This document shows positions 18,523 to 27,751 of a stretch of 64,000 bases of DNA, piece by piece. The position numbers and the translations under genes are program-made. Location: the NCBI RefSeq assembly GCF_943193205.1, contig NZ_CALPDD010000004.1, positions 95,775 to 159,774 on the forward strand, written 5' to 3'. This DNA is from Alistipes muris. Lineage in GTDB: Bacteria > Bacteroidota > Bacteroidia > Bacteroidales > Rikenellaceae. The notes under the pieces are model-generated. The model was not told the DNA's origin and did not search any database. It saw only the letters and a program-made list of their open reading frames with translations. The stretch's first letter is position 1. Each line of letters starts with the position of its first letter.

Positions 18523-19698
18523 TTATTTGATTTCGGGAAGCGTCACGGGAACCCACGTCGGAGTGCCGCCCACGGCCGAAAGATTCGTACCGTTGGCATA
18601 GTCGACAATCGACGAACCGACACCCTCGTTGAACTTCCAATAGGCCACCAAGCCCTCGCTTTCGGGGTTGACGCCGTAGATGTTGTTGGCGATCTCGTCG
18701 GCCGTGCGGGCAACGCTCCAAACGCGCAACTCGGAGATTTCACCGGGGATATAACGCTCGTCGTTCCACGACTTGCCGACGTAGCAGTCGCCCGTCAGCG
18801 TGACCGAGCCGCTCATCGCCTGGTTGGAGTAGGCCACCTGCACACCGTTCTGGTAGTAGATGCGCTCGCCGTTGATGGCATCCCACACCACGGCGATATG
18901 GACCCACTCGTTGACCGGAAGACCCGGTGCGGCATTGGCCGCGGGCCAGTTGCCGCCGTTGGCCGAACCCGTAGCCAGCTGGAGCTGGTCGCGCGGACGG
19001 TCGGCGTCGCCGATACGCACGAGGAAATTGCCCTCGATGCCGAACACCGAACTCAAGGCATCGCCGCGGCCGTCGACCCAATCGGCGCTGCGCAACAGGG
19101 CCTCGACGGTCACCTGCTTCATACCGCTGATAAGGGGGCGCGCCTCGGCCGACCAACTGACCGGGAAATACATGTTCGCGATATTGGCCGTCACATTGAT
19201 CATCGCACCCTGACGGGCCACGAAATAGACCGTCGTGCGGCTGTCGAGCAGACCGACGCCCTTGCACGAAGTGACCGTCACGGGCAGCACGTAACGCTGG
19301 CTGCCGTCGAGCGTGTTGATGTCCTTGAACTCGATTTCGATGGTCTCGCCCGCCACCTGTCCGGCCGCGATGTTGATTTCGTTCGACGAAAGCTCGTAAC
19401 ATTCGGCAGGAAGCACCACGGCGTTGTCGCCGTAGATCATGTTGTAGGCGGCCACCTCGGCGGGCATGGCTTCGATAGTCACCGCAACGGGCTGCTCGGC
19501 GGGCATCGACAGACGCGACTCGATGGTCTTGGTGTAACCCGGAGTGTCGCTCTTGATGAGCAGGTCGTCGGACATGAGGGCCGACGAAATGTAGAACTTG
19601 TTGTCGAAATGGTGCTTGTCGGGATCGTCGTTCTTGCAGCCCGTGAAAGCGACTGCGGCGAGCGCCGAAAGAACCAAAAGGCATTTGTTGTATTTCAT
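18523..19698 (-). CDS. DUF1735 and LamG-like (concanavalin A fold) lipoprotein, PUL1
   Basis: 391 residues from MKYNKCLLVLSALAAVAFTGC; the lipobox Cys is at 21. The first ~165 residues are DUF1735-like. The C-terminal ~200 residues look like a LamG/concanavalin-A-like domain (MKQVTVEALLR, EWVHIAVVWDAINGERIYYQNG, ISELRVWSVARTADEIANN, EGLVAYWKFNEG). It is likely a surface glycan-binding protein. PUL2 has a paralogue with the same architecture in the same place. Confidence 0.78.
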   Translation of the reverse strand: MKYNKCLLVLSALAAVAFTGCKNDDPDKHHFDNKFYISSALMSDDLLIKSDTPGYTKTIESRLSMPAEQPVAVTIEAMPAEVAAYNMIYGDNAVVLPAECYELSSNEINIAAGQVAGETIEIEFKDINTLDGSQRYVLPVTVTSCKGVGLLDSRTTVYFVARQGAMINVTANIANMYFPVSWSAEARPLISGMKQVTVEALLRSADWVDGRGDALSSVFGIEGNFLVRIGDADRPRDQLQLATGSANGGNWPAANAAPGLPVNEWVHIAVVWDAINGERIYYQNGVQVAYSNQAMSGSVTLTGDCYVGKSWNDERYIPGEISELRVWSVARTADEIANNIYGVNPESEGLVAYWKFNEGVGSSIVDYANGTNLSAVGGTPTWVPVTLPEIK

Positions 19699-19709
19699 GG
19701 CTTTCAGTT

Positions 19710-20759
19710 TTAGAGGGAGGGATTCATGATGCCGATGGCCTCGCGGGTCTTGGCCCACACCTTGGCGGGGTTGTAGTAGTCGTAGCGGACGTCCTCGATA
19801 AGCAGACCCGCACGCGTGTAAGCCGGCGAAGGAAGCGTGGTCCACCCGGCCCAGGCCTCGATGGCCTCGATCGTGTTGCCGAAGCTGTCGGCCATGCCGG
19901 TATAACCGAATTCCTTCTTGTCGTCGCCGGGACGGGTGGTCTGGGCGGTCACGATGAGCCGGTCGGCCGGCACGCCTGCCACCCTGACGGCGGTCAGAGC
20001 CGAGAACGACATCTCGTCGAGCGTCCTCACGCTACTGGTCGACAGAATCATGTAGGCACACTCTTCGAGCAACGGAATGTTGGCCTCCGTGAGGGCTCCG
20101 GTGAAGCCGCGGAAGATAATCAAGCGCGACGGATTGGCTTCATGCCATGCACGGATGGGCGCGAACAACGCGTCCTGACGGGCGGAATAGACTTCCAGTG
20201 CCTCGCCCTGCATACTGCCCACGGCCAGACCCGGGTAGGTGAAGATGAAACCGTCGTAACCCCAGCGGTCGGCCAGCGCAATCTGCTCATCGACGCGTCC
20301 GTCGAGATAAGCCAAGGCATCCTCCTCGGTGAGCGAAGGGTCCTCCTTGAGCACCTGCGTCCAATCGTTCTCGAACGTCTGCAAGTCGATGTTGAAGAGA
20401 ACGCGCGTCCCTTTCACCTCGCGGACCTGCCGCATCTCGTCGACCAGCGTCCGGCAAAGCTCCCGGGGCGTATTGACCACGATGAAATCGACGCTGTCGG
20501 GAATGGCCATGAAGTGCTGCGTGCGGTGGGTGGTGGCAGCGCCCGCTTCGGGCACGTCCATCGTCACGAACACCGCCTTGTGAGCACCCGCCTTGTACTC
20601 CCGAACCGCCTGCATGTACTGCGCGTAGAGCTCGGGGTGCGCCTGCTCGAACGACCCGTAGTTGACCCCGATGGATTCGGGTTCGACCGCCTCGTGGCAG
20701 CCCGCCATGAAAAGAACGGCTGCGAGGGGCAGGATATGTTTTCTGATATTGAAATTCAT
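19710..20759 (-). CDS. GH18-fold surface lipoprotein lacking catalytic residues (PUL1)
   Basis: 349 residues with a lipobox at MAGC (Cys21). The overall sequence resembles a GH18 barrel: KAVFVTMDV, DFIVVNTP, RVLFNIDLQ, then WGYDGFIFTYPG. At the DGxDxDxE position the Asp and Glu are Thr174 and Pro176, so hydrolysis by the GH18 mechanism is not expected. Together with its place next to susD, this suggests a surface glycan-binding protein derived from an endoglycosidase. The PUL2 counterpart has also lost both residues, in a different way. Confidence 0.75.
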   Translation of the reverse strand: MNFNIRKHILPLAAVLFMAGCHEAVEPESIGVNYGSFEQAHPELYAQYMQAVREYKAGAHKAVFVTMDVPEAGAATTHRTQHFMAIPDSVDFIVVNTPRELCRTLVDEMRQVREVKGTRVLFNIDLQTFENDWTQVLKEDPSLTEEDALAYLDGRVDEQIALADRWGYDGFIFTYPGLAVGSMQGEALEVYSARQDALFAPIRAWHEANPSRLIIFRGFTGALTEANIPLLEECAYMILSTSSVRTLDEMSFSALTAVRVAGVPADRLIVTAQTTRPGDDKKEFGYTGMADSFGNTIEAIEAWAGWTTLPSPAYTRAGLLIEDVRYDYYNPAKVWAKTREAIGIMNPSL

Positions 20760-20778
20760 GGTTTGTCGGTTTTATAGG

Positions 20779-22368
20779 TTAGCGGATCCGGGGATTGCAG
20801 TCCCACCACAGCCGGGTCGACATCTTGTCCTGACCGCCCAGCCACTCGTCCACAGCGGCCTGAATCGTTGCGCCGTTGGCCTCGTACTCCTCCAATGGGT
20901 AGGTCAGACGGCGGGCGCCCAACTGCACGTTCGTGATGTCGGGGTTGTTGTTGACCACCACGGGGAACAACTGCGGATAACCCGTGCGGCGGTAGTCGGC
21001 CCACGCTTCGGAACCCAGCGGGAAATTGGCGATCCATTTCTGGGTGATGATCCGTTCGAGGTTCTCCTCGAAATCGGCTGCATCGTTCCACGGAATCGTC
21101 ACCGTCGAGAGGTTGGTATAATCGTGACCGAACGCCGGGTCGGCATAGCTGCCCGGAAGCGCCGCCGAAGCCATGTAGGCCGCCAGCTGGTCCGCCACGC
21201 CGCAGCGCTCGAACGACAGCCGGATACCCTCCTCGTAGAACGTCTTGGCGTCGCCGCCCATCGCCCAACCGCGCAGAGCGCCCTCGGCGCGCAGGAATGC
21301 CACCTCCGAAGCGTTCATCCACATGAGCGACGTCGAAGCCGTGACGTTATAACGCGAATACCTGTTGATACGCTCGTCGTCGGGAATCTGAATGCCGTTG
21401 CGCAGACCCACGTAACCGCCGCCGCTGAAAGTCGCCTCGTTGAAATAACTGGCGCGGCGGGGGTCGGCATAACCGTTCATGAACGACGTGATGTCGGCAG
21501 CGATGCGGTGGTCGCCCTCACCGGACTTGAAACTGAAGAAGCAGACGTAGAACGGATTGCCGTCCTTACCGAAACCCGAGTACATGGCATTGTCCGCATT
21601 GCTGGTCATCACGCCCAGCTCCGAACTGACGGCCTCTTCGGCCAACTGCTGCGGAGTACGGCCGTCCTCGGTGGTGAAATCGGTGTAGACGATACGCATC
21701 GCCAGGCGGAGCTTGAGCGAATTGGCCAGACGGCCCCAACGCTCCAGGTTACCGCCGTAGACACGGTCGGCGTCGGTCGAAATCATGCCAGCGCGGTTGC
21801 GCGTCAGCACTTCGATGGCAGCGTCGAGGTCGGCGAACATGGCCTTGAAGACCTCCGCTTCCGAATCCAGCGGCACCGGATTGACGCCCGTGCCGACCTG
21901 CGTGTAGGGAATCGGACCGTAGGTGTCGGAGACACGGTGCACGCCGGCCACCTTCACCACCTTCGCCACGGCGATGGCGTTCTCGTCCTCGGTCACCTTG
22001 CACAGCTCCGAGTAATTCGACATCTCATTGGTATAGACGACGCGGTAGAACACCGGCGACCAGTTCGACTGCGGGTCGTAGGTCGAGAACTTTCCGGTGT
22101 TGAAACCGCTGTTGGCGTCGGTAATGTACCCGCCGTAGGGACCGCCCAGCAGCACGTCGGTGAACTGGCACTGGTTGCGGTCGGTCGGAACGACCCAGCT
22201 CTGCATGGTGGTCATGAACGACCGCATGGCGTAGCCGTCGCGCTCCATCTCCTCGCCGGTCACCTCGTAGGGGTTCCGGTTGATATCTTCGTAGTTGGCC
22301 GTGCAGGAAGCCGCGCCGAGCGCCGCCACCGCAAAGACCGCCTTGATGTTCGATATGTTGAATTTCAT
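20779..22368 (-). CDS. susD: SusD/RagB-family nutrient-binding outer membrane lipoprotein (PUL1)
   Basis: 529 residues with a lipoprotein signal ending AASC (Cys22). The start SCTANYEDINRNPYEVT and the later TPR-like helical segments are typical of the SusD-like_2 branch. Conserved phrases include YGPIPYTQVGTG and FLRAEGALRGW. SusD caps the SusC channel and helps load glycans. It lies 15 nt after susC. The PUL2 paralogue shares most motifs (TANYE, GPIPYSQVG, FLRAEGALRGWSMGGDA). Confidence 0.93.
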   Translation of the reverse strand: MKFNISNIKAVFAVAALGAASCTANYEDINRNPYEVTGEEMERDGYAMRSFMTTMQSWVVPTDRNQCQFTDVLLGGPYGGYITDANSGFNTGKFSTYDPQSNWSPVFYRVVYTNEMSNYSELCKVTEDENAIAVAKVVKVAGVHRVSDTYGPIPYTQVGTGVNPVPLDSEAEVFKAMFADLDAAIEVLTRNRAGMISTDADRVYGGNLERWGRLANSLKLRLAMRIVYTDFTTEDGRTPQQLAEEAVSSELGVMTSNADNAMYSGFGKDGNPFYVCFFSFKSGEGDHRIAADITSFMNGYADPRRASYFNEATFSGGGYVGLRNGIQIPDDERINRYSRYNVTASTSLMWMNASEVAFLRAEGALRGWAMGGDAKTFYEEGIRLSFERCGVADQLAAYMASAALPGSYADPAFGHDYTNLSTVTIPWNDAADFEENLERIITQKWIANFPLGSEAWADYRRTGYPQLFPVVVNNNPDITNVQLGARRLTYPLEEYEANGATIQAAVDEWLGGQDKMSTRLWWDCNPRIR

Positions 22369-22383
22369 GGCGTTTTAGCTTGG

Positions 22384-25300
22384 TTAGAATTTGACACGCA
22401 GGTTGAAGCCGACGCTGCGCAACGAAGGCATCATGAAGTAGTCGATACCCTGGTAGTAGTTGCTCGTCGTAGCCACGGCTTCGGGGTCGAACGGCGCCTT
22501 GTTGTAGAGCATCCACAGGTTGCGGCCCACCACCGACACGGTGATGTCGCACACGTTGCCGAGCAGCTTGCGCGGAATCGTATAGCCGATCGAAGCCTCC
22601 TGCAACCGCACGTTCGTAGCCGAATAAGTATAGTACTGCGGGGTGGTATCGCCGTTGGCCACGGTCTGGTACCACTTCTGCGCGTCGATGATGTCGCTGC
22701 CGTTGAAGACGATGCCGCCGGCGTCGCGCGCTGCGGCCGAAGCCTCCGAGACACCGTAGTAATCCATCACGGCCTGCGTACGCGAGTAGACCACGCCGCC
22801 GATGCGGGCCGTCAGCAGGAACCCGAAATTGAGGTTGCGCCAGCGGAAGTCGTTGCGGAACGCCAGGTTGGCATCGGGGAAGACGGAACCCAGCTTGATG
22901 AAGTCCTTGGTCTGGGTCTTGTTGTCGACGAAGATATTGCCGTCCATGTCCTGGTAGATGTCGCCGTTGGAATCGCGGCGCAGGTCGGCGCGCGAGTAAA
23001 TGTCGCCCAACGAACCGCCCTCGCGCAGGATGAAGCGCACGTTACCCATGCCGCCCACGTTGAGGTCGCCGATGGGAATCACCTTGCCCGTGTTGGGATC
23101 GACCACCTCCTTGCCCAGCCGCATGATTTTGTTGCTGTTGGCGCTGGCCGTGAAGTTGCTTTCCCACGAGAAACGGTTCCAGGTGTTCCGGTAGCCCAGC
23201 GAGAGCTCGAAACCGCGGTTGCGCACGTCGCCGTCCTGCTTGTAGACCTTGCTGTACATCGAGCTCGCGGGGATACCCGTGTTGAAAGTCTGGTTGACGG
23301 TGCGGGTGTTGTAGTACGAAACATCCAAATTGAAGTGGCGCAGGAAACGCATCGTCAGACCCACCTCGAACGACTTGGTGCGCTCGGGCTTCAGGTCGTA
23401 GAGCGGGCTCTGCGACGAGAGGTTCCAACTATTGGTCGAAGCGTTCCACGAACGGGTCGGGTTGGCATAGAAACGCGAGAAAGCCAGACCCACCGACGCA
23501 TAGGATGCGCGCAGTTTGACATAGGAGAGGTCCTTGGGCATGTTCGGGATGATTTCCGACAATACGATCGAAGCACCCACCGACGGATAGAAGAACGAAG
23601 AATTCACCGAATTGGGACCTGCCAGCTGCGAGGGCCAGTCGTTGCGGCCCGTCACCGTCAGGTAATAAGCCCCCTTGAACCCGGCTTCGGCCGAGAAGAA
23701 GATCGACTGCGACTGCTCGCGCCAGCCGATCTGCTCGCGGACGGTCTTCGAGTTGGAAAGGTTGTAGACGTTGAAGACGTTCGGAATGTTGTTGGGCTCG
23801 TAGATGGGGTTGCCGTCCTTGTCGTAACCCGTCTGCTCGCCGTAGGCGATGGGACCGCGGACCTTCGATGCGTCGGAATAGAGGTCCGAAATCGAAGCGC
23901 CGACATTGGCCTGCAGGCTCCAGTCATCGCCGAAAGTCTTGTTGATGTTGACCATCACGTCGCCGTAGGTCTGGCGGTCGTTGGTCTTGGTGATGCCGTA
24001 CAGACCGTTGGGCGAACCCTCGGTGCGCAGGTTGTTGGTCGAAGCGTAGAGCTTCTCGGTATAGTCGCTGTTGGAGTTGTCGACCCGGATTCGGCCCGAC
24101 ACCGACAGCCAGTCGAGAATGTCGTAGGTCAGCGACGCGTTGAGCATGTAACGGTCCTTGCGGGTCTCGCGCAGGTTGCGGTAGCTGATCCAGTAGGGGT
24201 TCTGCATCTGGTAGGTGTCGGCACCCATCGTCGGCCAATACTGCTCGTAGATGCCGCGCGACGCATTGTAGCGCTCGTACATCTTGATGTCCGCCCAGTC
24301 GTCGCCGCGCGGGAAGAGGTAGGCCGACACCAGCGGGTTGGAATAAACACCCTGGTTGACCATGTTGCGGTCGGTCTGGATGATATAGCTGGCACCTGCG
24401 TCGAGCTTGAGCTTGTCCTTGAGGAACGACGAGGTGTTGCGGAACGTGAAGTTGTAACGGTCGTAACCGTTGTTGGGGATGATACCGCGCGAATTGACGG
24501 CGCTGGCCGAAGCGTAGGTCTGACTGCGCTCGTTGCCCGTCGAGAACGAAACCGTCTCGGTACCCACGACACCCGTCTGGAAATAGTCGGCGGCGGGGTC
24601 GTATCCTCGGTAATTGAACGAATTAAGGCGCTCGCCCCACGAATAGATGCCGTTGGTGGCTCCGGCCAGCTTGTCGCCCGTGCCGTAGCGGGTCTGGAAC
24701 ATCGGCGTCACGAAAGGCGTGAGCACCTCTGTGTTGCTGGTCACCGTCACGGAAGTCTGTCCGGCCGTACCGCGCTTGGTCGTAATGAGGATGGCACCGT
24801 TGGCGGCGTCCGAACCGTAGAGCGCCGCCGCGGCAGCACCCGACAGCACGGTCATCGACTCGATGTCCTCGGGGTTGAGGTCGGCGATGGCTTCCGAAGC
24901 GCCCTGCGAATCGAACTCCTCGCTGCCGTCGCTGCGGAAGTTGCACATCGGGATGCCGTCGATGACATAGAGCGCGTTCGACGACTGCTCGATGGACTTC
25001 GAGCCGCGCATCACCACTTTCGACGCACCGCCCACGCCCGACGACGAAGCGTTGATGTTCAGACCGGCGACCTTGCCGCTGAGCGAATTGATGAAGTTGG
25101 CGTCCTTGACAGCGACGATGCTTTCAGCGTTGATTTTCTGAGCGTTGTACGACAGCGCCTTTTCCGAACGCTTGATACCGAGGGCGGTCACCACCACCGA
25201 CTCGATTTCGGAAGCCGATTCCTGGAGCGTGATGTCGAACGAAGTGCGGCTGCCGATGGCGAGCGCCTGGGGCTCGTAGCCCAGATAGCTCACTTCGAGC

Positions 25301-25803
25301 CAAGCCGTCGAAGGTGCGGGAACCGACATGGCGAAGCGGCCCTCGGCGTCGGTCGTAGCACCGATATAGGTGTCACGGACAATGACCGTCGCACCGATGA
25401 TCGGCATGCCGCTTGCATCGTGCACATAGCCCGTAATGGAAGCGGGCTGCTCGGCCTTTTTCACCGAAAGGATGATGCTCAGCGAACGGATGTCGTAGCT
25501 CAGGTCGGTGCCTGCGACCATCCGGTTCAGCGCCTCGGTGAGGGGAGCCGCCGTCACGTCGAGGCTGGCGATACGGTCGGTCTTGACGTCCGCGCCCGTG
25601 ACGAACAGATATTTGGTCTGCTGCTCGATTTCGGACATGATTTCGGACATCGGAACACGGTCCATGCGGATCGTCACTTGAGGCAAGCTGCTGTTCTGCG
25701 CCACCGCCGGTTGCAGCCGGCAAAGACACAATCCGAACACAAAAAGGAACACGAACGCCCTTTTCGCCTGCCGGAAAATCTTTTTATTCATAAATTTGTT
25801 CAT
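22384..25803 (-). CDS. susC: SusC/RagA-family TonB-linked outer membrane receptor with STN domain (PUL1)
   Basis: 1139 residues. A signal peptide ends near AVAQ (36). An STN domain follows at about 41-115 (VTIRMDRVPMSEIMSEIEQQ), then a carboxypeptidase-regulatory-like domain (~122-196, ITGYVHDASGMPIIGATV), a TonB plug (~205-330, VVTALGIKRSEKALSYN) and a beta-barrel to the C-terminal phenylalanine-ending strand. The STN domain is the part that talks to FecR anti-sigma factors, and fecR and sigma genes lie just upstream. It imports oligosaccharides across the outer membrane. A second ATG four codons in is possible. Confidence 0.95.
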   Translation of the reverse strand: MNKFMNKKIFRQAKRAFVFLFVFGLCLCRLQPAVAQNSSLPQVTIRMDRVPMSEIMSEIEQQTKYLFVTGADVKTDRIASLDVTAAPLTEALNRMVAGTDLSYDIRSLSIILSVKKAEQPASITGYVHDASGMPIIGATVIVRDTYIGATTDAEGRFAMSVPAPSTAWLEVSYLGYEPQALAIGSRTSFDITLQESASEIESVVVTALGIKRSEKALSYNAQKINAESIVAVKDANFINSLSGKVAGLNINASSSGVGGASKVVMRGSKSIEQSSNALYVIDGIPMCNFRSDGSEEFDSQGASEAIADLNPEDIESMTVLSGAAAAALYGSDAANGAILITTKRGTAGQTSVTVTSNTEVLTPFVTPMFQTRYGTGDKLAGATNGIYSWGERLNSFNYRGYDPAADYFQTGVVGTETVSFSTGNERSQTYASASAVNSRGIIPNNGYDRYNFTFRNTSSFLKDKLKLDAGASYIIQTDRNMVNQGVYSNPLVSAYLFPRGDDWADIKMYERYNASRGIYEQYWPTMGADTYQMQNPYWISYRNLRETRKDRYMLNASLTYDILDWLSVSGRIRVDNSNSDYTEKLYASTNNLRTEGSPNGLYGITKTNDRQTYGDVMVNINKTFGDDWSLQANVGASISDLYSDASKVRGPIAYGEQTGYDKDGNPIYEPNNIPNVFNVYNLSNSKTVREQIGWREQSQSIFFSAEAGFKGAYYLTVTGRNDWPSQLAGPNSVNSSFFYPSVGASIVLSEIIPNMPKDLSYVKLRASYASVGLAFSRFYANPTRSWNASTNSWNLSSQSPLYDLKPERTKSFEVGLTMRFLRHFNLDVSYYNTRTVNQTFNTGIPASSMYSKVYKQDGDVRNRGFELSLGYRNTWNRFSWESNFTASANSNKIMRLGKEVVDPNTGKVIPIGDLNVGGMGNVRFILREGGSLGDIYSRADLRRDSNGDIYQDMDGNIFVDNKTQTKDFIKLGSVFPDANLAFRNDFRWRNLNFGFLLTARIGGVVYSRTQAVMDYYGVSEASAAARDAGGIVFNGSDIIDAQKWYQTVANGDTTPQYYTYSATNVRLQEASIGYTIPRKLLGNVCDITVSVVGRNLWMLYNKAPFDPEAVATTSNYYQGIDYFMMPSLRSVGFNLRVKF
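25791..25798 (+). promoter_or_regulatory. Possible antisense promoter at the susC1 start
   Basis: TAAATTTG fits the -7 consensus TAnnTTTG on the plus strand. No good -33 TTG is seen at the expected spacing. It would start a transcript near 25805, antisense to the susC 5' untranslated region. Confidence 0.3.
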
Positions 25804-25804
25804 T

Positions 25805-25877
25805 TTAGGTTTAGGTAGAGAATTCGCCCGAACCCCGGCCTGCGGGATACGCTACTATCCGTGCAGGCCATTTTTTT
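25805..25877 (+). ncRNA. Candidate antisense sRNA opposite the susC1 leader (DonS-like arrangement)
   Basis: A hairpin (GGCCTGC at 25837-25843 with GCAGGCC at 25863-25869, plus inner GGAT/ATCC) is followed on the plus strand by ATTTTTTT (25870-25877). This is an intrinsic terminator facing away from all nearby genes. With the -7-like box at 25791 it would define an RNA of about 73 nt between fecR and susC, antisense to the susC leader. Bacteroides fragilis DonS and related PUL-linked sRNAs have this layout. Expression is not shown by sequence. Confidence 0.4.
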
Positions 25878-25958
25878 CGGAGTTCCGGCAATGTCATTCG
25901 ATCTTCAAACAAGGTCGGCTTACATCATAGGCAGTCGGATTTTCGGATTATACTTGGT

Positions 25959-26900
25959 TTATCGGATGGTTATCGTATTGCTCTGCTCGTCTTTCACGTA
26001 CTCGAAATCGCCGAAGCGCCGGAGCACCTCCAACGCATTGTCGATGCCGACCGACTGACGGATTTTACCCTGTCCGATGCGGATGGAGGGTTCGCGCTCG
26101 ATGCGGATCGTCACGCCGAAAGTCTTCTCGAAGCGGTGCATCAGCTCGGCGAACGTCTGGCCCGTGAGCCCGATGATTCCGTTCGTCCACATGTATTCCT
26201 CGTCGCTGCCGATCATCGCCCGGCACAGGTGTTCGCCCTCGAGCGTCACCACTTCGTCGGGTTCCAGCATCAGCCGCTCGCCGGGAACGATGCGGTTCGT
26301 CACGGCGACACACCCCTCGAACAAGGCCGTGGCAAAAAGGCCGTTCCGCTCCTCGGCCATGACATTGAATTTGGTACCCAGGACCTCCACGTCGCAGGCG
26401 TAGGTCTCCACGATGAAAGGATGCCTGGCGTCGTGCGCCACCTCGAACCGCGCTTCGCCGTCGATTTCCACCCGGCGTTCACGCCCCGTGAAAAGCGCCG
26501 GATAACGGAACGTCGTTCCGGCGTTGAGCCACACCGAAGTGCCGTCCTGCAAAGTCAGATTGACACGCTGTCCGTAGGGCACCGACACGGTCAGCAGCTG
26601 TTCGCCGCGCTGCGAGAAATCCCGCGCGACATGAAAATTATAGCCGCCGAACGCCAGCAGAACGGCTGCGGCCGCAGCGGCGCTCCAACGACGCAGGGCC
26701 CGGCCGAGCCGGAAAGTGCGGTCCTTGGCATAGAGCTCGTTGATGACCGGGGCGCTCATGGCCACCAGATCGTGCTGGCGCTGCACCTCGGCAAGCTCGG
26801 ATTCGTGTGCGGGGTCGGCATCCAGCCAAGTCAGTACGGCCGTCTCCTCTTCGGGCGATGCCTGGCACGCCACATAGCGATACAATGTCTCTTTCTCCAT
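25959..26900 (-). CDS. FecR-family anti-sigma factor (PUL1)
   Basis: 313 residues from MEKETLYRYVACQASPEEE; an upstream in-frame ATG would add a hydrophobic stretch and is less likely. The N-terminal ~65 residues are the cytoplasmic sigma-binding part. One membrane segment lies at ~71-88 (alanine-rich), and a periplasmic FecR domain follows (VPYGQRVNLTLQDGTSVWLNAGTTFRYP). The C-terminal DUF4974-type domain (FAELMHRFEKTFGVTIRIE) should contact the SusC STN domain. It lies between the sigma gene and susC. Confidence 0.92.
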   Translation of the reverse strand: MEKETLYRYVACQASPEEETAVLTWLDADPAHESELAEVQRQHDLVAMSAPVINELYAKDRTFRLGRALRRWSAAAAAAVLLAFGGYNFHVARDFSQRGEQLLTVSVPYGQRVNLTLQDGTSVWLNAGTTFRYPALFTGRERRVEIDGEARFEVAHDARHPFIVETYACDVEVLGTKFNVMAEERNGLFATALFEGCVAVTNRIVPGERLMLEPDEVVTLEGEHLCRAMIGSDEEYMWTNGIIGLTGQTFAELMHRFEKTFGVTIRIEREPSIRIGQGKIRQSVGIDNALEVLRRFGDFEYVKDEQSNTITIR

Positions 26901-27002
26901 AATCGCTATATTGACGCACAACGAAGCGGGATTTGCGAAAAAAATCGCAAAATCCTGCAAATAAATATTTTTAATAATTCGGGAAGGGAATTTTCCGGCT
27001 TC

Positions 27003-27575
27003 TCAAAGGCCGCTGAGAAGCAATCCGACGAGCGGAAGATAATCCTTGAGCGCGGCTTTCAGCGTCTCTTTCGCCGCACGGAGTTCATAGGTCACCTGAC
27101 CCTCGGAAAGCTCGTACACGGCGGCGATTTCGCGGTAGGACATCTCTTCGTAACGATGGGCCACGAAAATCCGGCGCCGCTGTTCGGGCATCCGGCGCAG
27201 TTCGCGCTCGATGATGGCAAGCGCTTCGGTCATCATGAGGTTCTGGGGGTCGTTGGCTTCGAGCCGTGCGACGCGCTCGCCGACCACCCGCTGCTCGGTC
27301 CGGTGGAGGTCCTGATGAATCCGCAGGTGAATGGCCCTATCGCGCAGATGGTCCAGGCATTTGCGCTTGAGCATCGTCAGCAGGTAGGCGGGCAGGTTGC
27401 GGGGCGTCGTCTCCGCGCGGTTCTCCCAGGCTTTCAGAAAAGTGTCCGCGACGAGGTCTTCGGCCGCCATTCGGTCACGCACATACGACACGGCGATCCG
27501 CACGAAATACGGTTTGTATTTCGCGTAGACCTCCTCCAGCCCGTGGGGGGGGGAATTCTTGGGTGTGCGGTTCAT
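27003..27575 (-). CDS. ECF RNA polymerase sigma factor (Bacteroidetes FecI-like), PUL1
   Basis: 190 residues from MNRTPKNSPPHGLEEV; upstream in-frame ATGs fall in the promoter. Region 2 is about residues 14-53 (YKPYFVRIAVSYVRDRMAAEDLVADTFLKAW). Region 4 is about 128-186 (MPEQRRRIFVAHRYEEMSYREIAAVYELSEGQV). Codons 8-11 contain a run of nine C (coding strand, 27545-27553), a classical slippage-prone tract. A one-base change would frameshift and remove both sigma domains. It is held by FecR and is expected to activate PUL1. Confidence 0.93.
   Translation of the reverse strand: MNRTPKNSPPHGLEEVYAKYKPYFVRIAVSYVRDRMAAEDLVADTFLKAWENRAETTPRNLPAYLLTMLKRKCLDHLRDRAIHLRIHQDLHRTEQRVVGERVARLEANDPQNLMMTEALAIIERELRRMPEQRRRIFVAHRYEEMSYREIAAVYELSEGQVTYELRAAKETLKAALKDYLPLVGLLLSGL
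27545..27553 (-). repeat. Poly-C(9) tract inside the PUL1 sigma gene
   Basis: Nine consecutive G on the plus strand (C on the coding strand) encode part of Ser-Pro-Pro-His at codons 8-11. Most proline codons nearby are mixed, so the run is not needed by the protein. Slippage here would switch the reading frame; phase variation is inference. Confidence 0.6.
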
Positions 27576-27600
27576 GGCGGTATCGCGTCCGAATGAAAAA

Positions 27601-27631
27601 TAAAGGTAGCGTTTTTTGTTATTCCCGCAAA
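27601..27631 (-). promoter_or_regulatory. Predicted promoter of the PUL1 sigma gene
   Basis: Minus-strand TACCTTTA (27601-27608), one base off TAnnTTTG, has TTTG (27628-27631) 19 nt upstream. Transcription would start just upstream of the ATG at 27575. Confidence 0.5.
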
Positions 27632-27693
27632 TTTTTTGCTCCGGATTTTTCCCGCTCCGCCCCGCGGAAATATATAATATTTCCGATTCGCAC

Positions 27694-27723
27694 AAAAAAA
27701 CCGGCCCTCCTGAGGAGGGCCGG
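27694..27723 (-). terminator. Intrinsic terminator of PUL2
   Basis: CCGGCCCTCC-TGA-GGAGGGCCGG (27701-27723) is a perfect 10-bp stem, followed on the minus strand by seven T. It ends transcription after the BACON/LRR gene and shields the PUL1 sigma gene. Confidence 0.9.
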
Positions 27724-27751
27724 GGTCATCGGGTATTGCAAAGATTCGGGG

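Noticed and set aside
20662..25818. 1718-codon open frame on the plus strand opposite susC/susD
   Set aside because: Antisense shadow; it lacks domains and runs through two certain genes.
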